Shown piece by piece: positions 23,971-30,864 of a stretch of DNA of 64,000 bases (within the stretch, counting starts at the first letter, position 1; each line of letters begins with the position of its first letter). The translations under genes and the position numbers were made by a program. The stretch is from Peteryoungia rhizophila. GTDB taxonomy: Bacteria > Pseudomonadota > Alphaproteobacteria > Rhizobiales > Rhizobiaceae. The stretch lies in contig NZ_STGT01000002.1 in NCBI RefSeq assembly GCF_004912145.1, positions 372,001 through 436,000 on the forward strand, read 5' to 3'. The notes beneath the pieces were generated by a model, which was not told the DNA's origin, did not search any database, and saw only the letters and a program-made list of their open reading frames with translations.

Positions 23971-26280
23971 ATGAGGGCCGAGAAGCGGCGCGACCAGACC
24001 GTGCCCACGGATGTCTATCTGTCGTTCGTGAGTTCTCTGTTCGGCAACCGTTTCACGCTGTTCACCGGCATGTTTGTCCACATCCTGACCTTCATCACGG
24101 TCTTCGTGCAAACCGGGGCCACCTTCTATCTGCTGCTATGCGGCTGCTTCGTTCTGATTTTCGCCTTCCGCCTCCACTCGTTTTTCGTCTTCGATCGCAA
24201 AGACAAGGCGACGCTCAGCCGAGCGCAGATCGCAGCCTGGGAGCGGCGTTACGTTTTGGGGGGCGCATCGACGATGGCGATCCTCGGGATCGGCAGCGGT
24301 TATGCGATGCTCGCCTTCCAGGACACGTTCGCCGAACTCGCCTGCATTTCGGTTGCCATGGCGACCATGGTCTCCATTGTCGGGCGCAATTATGGTTCCC
24401 GGCTGGCGGTCGATCTTCAGACGCTGGCCTGCTGCGCGCCCATGGTGATCGGCAGCCTGCTGTCGCAGGATGTCTACAAGTCGCTTCTGTCGCTGTTGCT
24501 GATCCCCTTCTGGTTGACCACCCGGGCCATGGCAAACGGGGTTCGGGACTTCCTTTACGAGAATGTCATTGCGTCGCGCGAAATGGCGAAGATCGCCGAT
24601 CGTTTCGATACAGCGCTCAGCAACATGACCCATGGTCTTCTGATGCTCGATCCGGACAACCGGATCGAAGTGGTCAATCGCAAGGCCTGCGAACTGCTCA
24701 ATCTCGGGGATCGCCGGCGGCTGACGGGCTGCGATCTCGATGTCGTGCTGCGCTACGGTGTTCGCCACACCTTCATCGACGGCACCATGCCCAGCCTCCT
24801 GCAGAAGCAGCTCTCGCAGCTGACGCAAGGGATCTCCAACCGCGCCGTGATGCATTTCTCGGAGGATCTGGTGCTTGAGTTCTCGGCCCGGCGGCGGGAC
24901 GAGGGCGGTGTCGTGCTGATATTCGAGGATGTCACTGCGCGGGTGCGTGCGGACCGCAAGATCCTGCACATGGCGCGCTACGACGGCCTGACTGGACTGC
25001 CGCAACGCGCCTATTTCAACGATATCGTGCGCGAACGGCTGGAGCAGGCGGATGCCGTCGGGCGGACGATCGGGCTGATGATCCTCGACGTCGCCGACTT
25101 CAAGCATGTGAACGATCTCAAGGGGCATCTCGCCGGAGACAGGCTGCTTTCCGCAATCGCGACCCGGCTTACGGAGCTCGCAGCCGGCAAGGCGGTGGTG
25201 GGGCGGCTGGTCGGCGATCACTTCATTCTCTTCTTCCCGAATGTGGAGCAAGCCGGCGATCTCGGCGACGAGATGCGACAACTGCATGCTGCGGCATGCA
25301 ACCGCTACAAGGTCGACGGGGCGCAAATACCGGTCGTCTTCTCCGCTGGAGGCGTCTTGCTTGATAGCGCGGAACCGAAGATGGAGGAGTGGCCCGTCAA
25401 ACTCGACATCGCGCTGTTCGAATCCAAGGCGCGCAATCGCGGCCAGTTTACGCTCTTCGAAGAGGAGATGGATGCACGCCACCTGGAACGGCAACGGCTG
25501 AAGGCGGATTTGCGTGCGGCCGTCGACGATCAAGGGATCACGGTCGTCTATCAGCCCATGTTCACGCCCGATGGCCATGGGCTCGTCTGCTGCGAGGCGC
25601 TGGCGCGCTGGCATCATGCCGAGAAGGGAGCCATCGCGCCCAATATCTTCATCCAGATCGCCGAGGAGATGGGCATTGTCACGTCCATAACGCAGCAGGT
25701 GCTGCGCAAGGCCTGCATCGACTGCCGCAGCTGGCCCGAGACCATAGGGGTGTCGGTCAATCTGTCCGTCCACGACCTCCGCCACGAAGACCTGTCCGAA
25801 ACGGTTGAGGCAATCCTGGCGGAAACCGGGCTTGCACCGCGGCGCCTGCATCTGGAAGTCACCGAGAGCAGCCTGATCGAGGAACTGTCCGAAGCGCGTG
25901 CGGTCCTCGATCGCTTGCGCAGCCTCGGCATCACGATCTCGATCGACGATTTCGGAACGGGGTTCTCGAGCCTCAGCTACCTCGATACGCTTCCGGTCGA
26001 TGTCGTGAAGATCGATCGCTCTTTCGTCCGCAACATCGGAGAGGACCCGCGCCGCCTGAAACTGCTGCGCGGCATCGTTGCGCTCACACGGGGGCTCGAT
26101 ATCGGGATTGTCATCGAGGGCGTCGAGACGGGGGAGCAGCTGGCGCTGATCAGGAAGCACAACTGCGCCGACCTGATCCAGGGTTATGTCTTCTCCATGC
26201 CAATCGCTGCGCAGGCCGTGGAAGCGTTAGCGCAGGAAGCAGAGATCACCGGGCTGACAGGGCAGAGCGGCGTGGCCTGA
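23971..26280 (+). CDS. membrane GGDEF/EAL protein: degenerate cyclase domain, intact c-di-GMP phosphodiesterase
   Basis: 769 residues from the ATG at 23971, which has GGAGGAC five nt upstream. The N-terminal part (about 15-195) holds several membrane helices. A PAS-like sensor follows (RFDTALSNMTHGLLMLDPDNRIEVVNRKACELL), then a GGDEF domain. Its signature reads VGDHF (414-418) instead of GGDEF, so the cyclase is probably inactive and may bind GTP to regulate. The EAL domain has EAL at 542-544 (CCEALARW), EVTESSLIE, DDFGTGFSSLSYLDTLPVDVVKIDRSF and a conserved C-terminal Glu segment (IVIEGVETGEQL), so it should cleave c-di-GMP. Targets are unknown. Confidence 0.92.
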   Translation: MRAEKRRDQTVPTDVYLSFVSSLFGNRFTLFTGMFVHILTFITVFVQTGATFYLLLCGCFVLIFAFRLHSFFVFDRKDKATLSRAQIAAWERRYVLGGASTMAILGIGSGYAMLAFQDTFAELACISVAMATMVSIVGRNYGSRLAVDLQTLACCAPMVIGSLLSQDVYKSLLSLLLIPFWLTTRAMANGVRDFLYENVIASREMAKIADRFDTALSNMTHGLLMLDPDNRIEVVNRKACELLNLGDRRRLTGCDLDVVLRYGVRHTFIDGTMPSLLQKQLSQLTQGISNRAVMHFSEDLVLEFSARRRDEGGVVLIFEDVTARVRADRKILHMARYDGLTGLPQRAYFNDIVRERLEQADAVGRTIGLMILDVADFKHVNDLKGHLAGDRLLSAIATRLTELAAGKAVVGRLVGDHFILFFPNVEQAGDLGDEMRQLHAAACNRYKVDGAQIPVVFSAGGVLLDSAEPKMEEWPVKLDIALFESKARNRGQFTLFEEEMDARHLERQRLKADLRAAVDDQGITVVYQPMFTPDGHGLVCCEALARWHHAEKGAIAPNIFIQIAEEMGIVTSITQQVLRKACIDCRSWPETIGVSVNLSVHDLRHEDLSETVEAILAETGLAPRRLHLEVTESSLIEELSEARAVLDRLRSLGITISIDDFGTGFSSLSYLDTLPVDVVKIDRSFVRNIGEDPRRLKLLRGIVALTRGLDIGIVIEGVETGEQLALIRKHNCADLIQGYVFSMPIAAQAVEALAQEAEITGLTGQSGVA

Positions 26281-26486
26281 CGCAGACGGTATAAAACCCA
26301 CGCAATACTTTCTATGTTGCTTGAATGCTGTATTAGTCAGAAGTCAATTGAACTCAGTCGGTTTCATATGTGACCGTTAACCTTAATAGGGAAGACTTTA
26401 ATCTATTGTTAATATCTAGGGGCGCGGACCGGATCCCTGCGTGATACCCCGGGAGCTATCGGCGGTAACCGTAGCGAGCGTCTGGC

Positions 26487-27236
26487 ATGGAATTGGAAGG
26501 CTTTTCGGAACGATTGATGCGTCACCTCGATTTCATCGAGTATCGGCGGATCGAGACTAACGAGGATTTCGAGGGGATCGAGCAGCTCCGCTACAAGACC
26601 TACAAGGCGGCCGACATGATCCCGCGCGCTGCGCCCAGCATGATAGACGAAGCGGATTTCGACCCGCATGCCTATGTCTTCGGGATCTACTACTTCGAGG
26701 AACTGGTCAGCACGATCAGGCTTCATCATGTGACGCCGGAGCATCCGCTCTCGCAATCGGCCCAGGTCTTTCCCGACGTCATGGAGGCGTATCTCGACGC
26801 GGGGCTGACCATCATCGACCCCGCGCGCTTCGCGGTGGATCCCGCTTTTGCAACGGAGGTTTCCGTTCTTCCCTATATCACGCTCAGACCAAGCATCGTC
26901 GCTGCCGCCTATTTCAAGGCAGACCGGGTTCTACAACCCGTGCGACCGCCGCACGCGGCCTTCTACAAGCGAGTCTTCTATGCGGAGACGGTCGTTGAGC
27001 GGCGGATGACCGAAGTTTATGGTCGTGAGCTCACCCTGATGGCGACGAACACGCATACGACAGGAGAGAAGCTCCTGAAGCGCTACCCCTTCTTCGATTC
27101 TGGCGTCTACGAGCGGCGGATGATGTTCGGACGCGGGGAGGGGGCACTGCCGACGACACCCTTGACGATCCTGCCCTCGGCGCGGCTCGTGGCGGCAGGC
27201 AAGATCTCCGGTGCCATCGCCGGGCGGGATTATTGA
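26487..27236 (+). CDS. FeeM-like N-acyltransferase (N-acyl amino acid synthase domain)
   Basis: 249 residues. The segments IEQLRYKTYKAADMIP, DEADFDPHAYVFGIYYFEELVSTIRLHHVTPEHP and MEAYLDAGLTIIDPARFAVDP follow the layout of the FeeM/AHL-synthase-like GNAT fold. In FeeM, acyl-ACP donates a long-chain acyl group to tyrosine; AHL synthases use S-adenosylmethionine with the same fold. Substrate choice cannot be read from the sequence. It appears to be a single-gene unit: no receptor, acyl-carrier or fee cluster genes are adjacent. 205 nt of upstream AT-rich DNA probably carries its promoter. Confidence 0.7.
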   Translation: MELEGFSERLMRHLDFIEYRRIETNEDFEGIEQLRYKTYKAADMIPRAAPSMIDEADFDPHAYVFGIYYFEELVSTIRLHHVTPEHPLSQSAQVFPDVMEAYLDAGLTIIDPARFAVDPAFATEVSVLPYITLRPSIVAAAYFKADRVLQPVRPPHAAFYKRVFYAETVVERRMTEVYGRELTLMATNTHTTGEKLLKRYPFFDSGVYERRMMFGRGEGALPTTPLTILPSARLVAAGKISGAIAGRDY

Positions 27237-27368
27237 CGCTAACCCGCGGATACGATTGCACTCCGGCTAGCGTTTGTGTATGCGGGAAAAGACGTAATTT
27301 CGCCCATAGCCGTGTCCTCAGTGATTCTGCCGTGGTGCCGCCAGTCCTTGAGAATTGGGAGATCGAAC

Positions 27369-27593
27369 ATGAGCGAACATCATTCCGGTCCGGTCGAAAC
27401 CGGTGCTACCATGGACTACAAGGAGCACGAAAAGACCTATGACCTTTTCATCGCCGGCGCCAAATATGGCACCGCGCTGCTCGTTGCTCTCATGATTGCA
27501 ATGGCTGCCGGTTTCTTCGGCGGTGCGGGCCTGCTCGGCGGCCTGCTGATCTGGATCGTTCTGTCGGTCGCCGGCGTCTTCATGATGCGCTGA
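27369..27593 (+). CDS. aa3-type cytochrome c oxidase subunit IV
   Basis: 74 residues (MSEHHSGPVETGATMDYKEHEKTYDLFIAGAKYGTALLVALMIAMAAGFF): a short hydrophilic head and one or two membrane helices, the size and DYKEHEKTY motif of the alphaproteobacterial COX4_pro_2 family. This small subunit sits at the aa3 oxidase in the inner membrane. The start has GGGAG upstream; a longer frame in the same register is not supported. It is not next to ctaCDE here, as is common. A terminator follows. Confidence 0.88.
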   Translation: MSEHHSGPVETGATMDYKEHEKTYDLFIAGAKYGTALLVALMIAMAAGFFGGAGLLGGLLIWIVLSVAGVFMMR

Positions 27594-27618
27594 CCGCCAT
27601 AAAAACTTTGATCTGCAT

Positions 27619-27648
27619 GAGGCGGTCCGGAAACGGGCCGTCTTTTTC
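27619..27648 (+). terminator. Rho-independent terminator of the COX subunit IV gene
   Basis: Stem GAGGCGGTCCG / CGGGCCGTCTT with G-U pairs (27619-27629, 27634-27644) followed by TTTTT, 25 nt after the stop codon. Confidence 0.75.
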
Positions 27649-27683
27649 GTTGGCCCCAATGTCTTAAATCTAATCCGCGGAAA

Positions 27684-27709
27684 CAAAAAAACGGCGGGTT
27701 GCCCCGCCG
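27684..27709 (-). terminator. Rho-independent terminator of the TPR lipoprotein gene
   Basis: Read on the minus strand: CGGCGGG-GCAA-CCCGCCG with a TTTTTTT tail (the A-run at 27685-27691 on the + strand). It lies 27 nt after the TPR gene stop. Confidence 0.88.
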
Positions 27710-27736
27710 CTCTCAAATCCGTGTCTCGTCCAGTTT

Positions 27737-28612
27737 TCAGGTCGTTCCGCGCGTGCGTGCGAGGCCCTGCTTGGCCGGCTCGTATTTCGGGTCGAGGCGC
27801 AGAGCGTGGCTGTAGGACTTGGCAGCCCGTGCCTTGTCGCCGCGGCGCTCGTAAACGAGTGCCTGATTGGCCCAGCTCTCGGCGATGCTGTTGTTCAGCT
27901 CGATCGCCAGATTGAAATCGGCAAAGGCGTTTTCGTCGTCGTTCAGCGCGATGTAGGAGACGCCGCGACCATTGTAGGGTTCCGGTGCGCGCGACGACAG
28001 CGAGATGGCCTTCGAGAAGTCATCGATCGCCTTGGCGTGGTCGCCACGCAGCTGATAGATCAGGCCGCGATTGTGATAGGCGCGGCCGTCTGTCGTGTCG
28101 AGCTGGATGGCGCGGTTGAAATCGCCGAAAGCTTCGTCGATGCGACCGGCCTGGCGGTAGATGTTGCCGCGACCGATATAGGCGACGTCGTAGTTCGGGT
28201 TGATCTTGAGCGCCGCATTGTAGTCGGCGGCCGCTTCGACGGGCTTGCCCATGTTGCGATAGACCAGCGCACGGTTCGCATAGGCCTGGAAGAATTGCGG
28301 ATTGATCTGCAGGGCGGTGTTGAAATCGTCGAGCGCCTGCTTGAACTGGCCGGCACGACCATAGGCAGAACCGCGCACATTGTAACCTTCCGGAGCGCGC
28401 GGATTGGCCTGAATGACGGCGGTGAGGGACGCGATGTTCTCGTCGGAACCCTGGGCACGATCGAGGCGGATCACGTCGGTCGTTTCCGTCGTCGTGGCGC
28501 AGCCTGCCAGGGTCAGGGCGGCGAGCAGGGCCACGGCAGAGGCCAGGCGGTGCTTGCGGTCAGTGTTGGAGGCAGTCATCAGCACGGAGGTTTTCGTCAT
28601 GAGGCGCATCAT
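27737..28612 (-). CDS. TPR-repeat lipoprotein
   Basis: Up to 291 residues. A lipobox LTLAGC ends a signal peptide, so the mature protein begins at Cys in the envelope. Several starts are possible (ATG at 28612, 28609, 28600 and 28579); MTASNTDRKHRLASAVALL at 28579 gives the most usual lipoprotein signal, while the longest is listed here. The rest is six tandem TPR units (for example YNVRGSAYGRAGQFKQALDDFNTALQINP, YANRALVYRNMGKPVEAAADYNAALKINP). TPR lipoproteins of this kind hold protein complexes at the outer membrane. No specific partner is adjacent. Confidence 0.88.
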   Translation of the reverse strand: MMRLMTKTSVLMTASNTDRKHRLASAVALLAALTLAGCATTTETTDVIRLDRAQGSDENIASLTAVIQANPRAPEGYNVRGSAYGRAGQFKQALDDFNTALQINPQFFQAYANRALVYRNMGKPVEAAADYNAALKINPNYDVAYIGRGNIYRQAGRIDEAFGDFNRAIQLDTTDGRAYHNRGLIYQLRGDHAKAIDDFSKAISLSSRAPEPYNGRGVSYIALNDDENAFADFNLAIELNNSIAESWANQALVYERRGDKARAAKSYSHALRLDPKYEPAKQGLARTRGTT

Positions 28613-28669
28613 CCGGCCGCTGTCTGCGCCGCATCAGGCCTCAGACAGCGCAAGTTCGTGTTTGATATC

Positions 28670-28702
28670 AAAAAAGCGGCGGCGATTCGTTTCGCCCCCG
28701 CT
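28670..28702 (-). terminator. Rho-independent terminator of rpsU
   Basis: Minus-strand reading: AGCGGGGGCG / CGCCGCCGCT (9 of 10 pairs) followed by TTTTTT, 36 nt beyond the rpsU stop. Confidence 0.8.
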
Positions 28703-28737
28703 CTCATTTCACAGGAAAACGTCTAAAACGGGGCCGA

Positions 28738-28965
28738 TCAACGGCCGCGAGCAACGGCGACTACGCCGCTTTCGCGCAAGGCTTTCTTACGGGCGAGCTT
28801 GCGGACGCGGCGAACGGATTCAGCCTTCTCACGCGCACGCTTCTGCGACGGCTTCTCATAGAAGTCGTGCATCTTCATTTCGCGGAAGACGCCTTCGCGC
28901 TGCAGCTTCTTCTTGAGAGCGCGGAGCGCCTGGTCAACGTTGTTGTCGCGGACTAGTACCTGCAC
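28738..28965 (-). CDS. rpsU: 30S ribosomal protein S21
   Basis: 75 residues from a GTG start ([25 protein letters not shown]). GTG at 28965 was chosen because bacterial S21 begins at exactly this point and an AAGGA lies upstream; a frame open to 29010 would add 15 unlikely residues. The Arg/Lys-rich middle ([27 protein letters not shown]) contacts 16S rRNA and helps mRNA binding at initiation. A terminator follows. Some rhizobia carry more than one S21 gene; only this one is visible here. Confidence 0.93.
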   Translation of the reverse strand: MQVLVRDNNVDQALRALKKKLQREGVFREMKMHDFYEKPSQKRAREKAESVRRVRKLARKKALRESGVVAVARGR

Positions 28966-29272
28966 GTTTATCCCGTTCCTTCGGTTGTTGGTGTTGTGTC
29001 CTTCCGCCAATGCGTGTCACATCAACGGAAACAGCCTATCGGTTCGCGCGGCCCATGAGTCCGGCGATTAGGGTGCCTGTTACCAGAAGAGGTGGGCAAA
29101 GTCCATATGCTGCAGGGCTTCTGGTCAAGAATTTTCAGGCGAGCCACGCCCCTTTTGACGGGGTGTCGAAAGCCGGGTGGTATTGCGTCGCAAAACGGAC
29201 GTCATGTCGTGGGTTGATCTGCGACCTGTATCATCCTACCCCCAAAGCCTGAACCACAGGAGTTTAAGGCGA
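28966..29272. other. divergent intergenic region between rpsU and soxB
   Basis: 307 nt holding the rpsU promoter (minus) and the sox promoter (plus). A weak hairpin ACGCCCC/GGGGTGT (29146-29166, with a G-U pair) lies about 105 nt before soxB. No gene and no recognisable riboswitch was seen. Confidence 0.45.
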
Positions 29273-30526
29273 ATGCGCAAATATTCGGTCTTTGCCGTTG
29301 TCCGTGAGGCCATGCGTGCCCACAAGGGATGGGAGGCTCAGTGGGTCTCTCCCGAGCCGCGGCAGTCCTACGACGTCATCATCATCGGCGCCGGCGGCCA
29401 TGGTCTGGGTGCAGCCTATTATCTCGCCAAGGAGCACGGCATCACCAATGTCGCCGTGATCGAGAAGGGCTGGCTCGGCGGTGGCAATACCGGCCGAAAC
29501 ACGACGATCATCCGGTCCAACTATCTCTATGAAGAGAGCATGGACATCTACGAGCATTCGCTGAAGCTCTGGGAGGGTCTTTCCCAGGACCTCAACTACA
29601 ACGTCATGTATTCGCCGCGCGGCGTGATGATGCTGTCGCACAATGTGCATGACCAGCAGTCGTTCAAGCGGCACGTCAATGCCAACAATCTCTATGGCAT
29701 CGACAATGAATGGCTGACGCCGGAGCAGGCCAAGGCCTTTTGCCCGCCGCTCGATATCTCGAAGAACGCCCGCTACGCGATCAATGGTGCTGCCCTGCAG
29801 CGTCGCGGCGGCACCGCCCGTCATGATGCGGTTGCCTGGGGTTATGCGCGTGCCGCTTCCGATCGCGGCGTGCACATCATCCAGAACTGCGAAGTCACGG
29901 GCCTGCGTCGCGGACCGAACGGTGAAGTGACCGGCGTCGATACGACCAAGGGCTTCATCGGTGCGAAGAAGGTCGGTGTTTCCGCTGCCGGCCATTCCTC
30001 CGTCGTCATGGGCATGGCGGGCGTTCGTCTTCCAGTTCACTCGACGCCGCTGCAGGCGCTCGTGTCCGAGCCGCTGAAGCCGATCTTCCCCTGCGTTGTC
30101 ATGTCCAACACGGTCCATGCCTATATCTCGCAGTCGGACAAGGGCGAGCTGGTGATCGGTGCCGGTACCGACCAGTACAATTCGTACAGCCAGACCGGCG
30201 GCATGCAGATCATCACCCATACGCTCGATGCCATCTGCGAGCTCTTCCCGATGTTCCGTCGTGTGAAGATGATGCGCCAATGGGGCGGGATCACCGACAA
30301 CACGGCCGACCGTTCGCCGATCCAGAGTGTGACGCCGGTTCAGAACCTGTTCGTCAATGCCGGCTGGGGTACGGGCGGTTTCAAGGCGACGCCGGGTTCT
30401 GCCAACCTCTTCGCTCATCTCATCGCCAAGGGCGAGCCGCACCGGCTGGCCCAGGGTCTGACGCTCGACCGGTTCCGCACCGGCCGCCTCATCGACGAGG
30501 CAGCCGCCGCTGCCGTGGCGCACTGA
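29273..30526 (+). CDS. soxB: sarcosine oxidase subunit beta
   Basis: 417 residues from the ATG of MRKYSVFAVVREAMRAHKGW; an in-frame ORF opening 96 nt earlier is not supported. The FAD dinucleotide fold is clear (YDVIIIGAGGHGLGAAYYLAKEHG), and WGGITDNTADRSPIQS plus GWGTGGFKATPGSANLFAHLI mark the C-terminal flavin-binding half. This is the catalytic subunit of heterotetrameric sarcosine oxidase: it demethylates sarcosine to glycine with O2 and tetrahydrofolate, yielding methylene-THF and H2O2. Rhizobia use it to catabolise glycine betaine and choline. First gene of soxBDAG, 17 nt before soxD. Confidence 0.95.
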   Translation: MRKYSVFAVVREAMRAHKGWEAQWVSPEPRQSYDVIIIGAGGHGLGAAYYLAKEHGITNVAVIEKGWLGGGNTGRNTTIIRSNYLYEESMDIYEHSLKLWEGLSQDLNYNVMYSPRGVMMLSHNVHDQQSFKRHVNANNLYGIDNEWLTPEQAKAFCPPLDISKNARYAINGAALQRRGGTARHDAVAWGYARAASDRGVHIIQNCEVTGLRRGPNGEVTGVDTTKGFIGAKKVGVSAAGHSSVVMGMAGVRLPVHSTPLQALVSEPLKPIFPCVVMSNTVHAYISQSDKGELVIGAGTDQYNSYSQTGGMQIITHTLDAICELFPMFRRVKMMRQWGGITDNTADRSPIQSVTPVQNLFVNAGWGTGGFKATPGSANLFAHLIAKGEPHRLAQGLTLDRFRTGRLIDEAAAAAVAH

Positions 30527-30543
30527 ATTAGGGATCGTCCATC

Positions 30544-30864
30544 ATGCTGGTCATTAAATGCCCCTATTGCGAAGAAGAGCGTGCAGAGCTCGAGTTTCGC
30601 GCCGCCGGTGAGGCGCATATCGCGCGTCCTGCCAATATCTCCGCGATTTCCGACGAGGAATTCGCCGATTACTTCTTCCTGCGCGACAACCCGAAGGGTC
30701 TGATCTTCGAACGCTGGCGCCATATCAGTGGTTGCGGGCGCTTCTTCAACGCCGCCCGCGACACCATCTCCGACAAGATCCTGCTGACCTACAAGGCCGG
30801 TGAACCCATGCCCGATCCCGCAACACTGGTTGCCCCGTCTGCACCTGAGGGAGAAAAGGCATGA
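30544..30864 (+). CDS. soxD: sarcosine oxidase subunit delta
   Basis: 106 residues. CPYC (C6, C9), H60 and C64 (RHISGCGRFFN) are the zinc-binding residues of the small delta subunit, which stabilises the heterotetramer. Its end overlaps the soxA start by 4 nt (ATGA), typical of coupled translation. Full length. Confidence 0.95.
   Translation: MLVIKCPYCEEERAELEFRAAGEAHIARPANISAISDEEFADYFFLRDNPKGLIFERWRHISGCGRFFNAARDTISDKILLTYKAGEPMPDPATLVAPSAPEGEKA

Noticed and set aside
24136..26160. 674-codon minus-strand frame opposite the GGDEF/EAL gene
   Set aside because: Antisense shadow; the + strand protein has PAS, GGDEF and EAL signatures in order.
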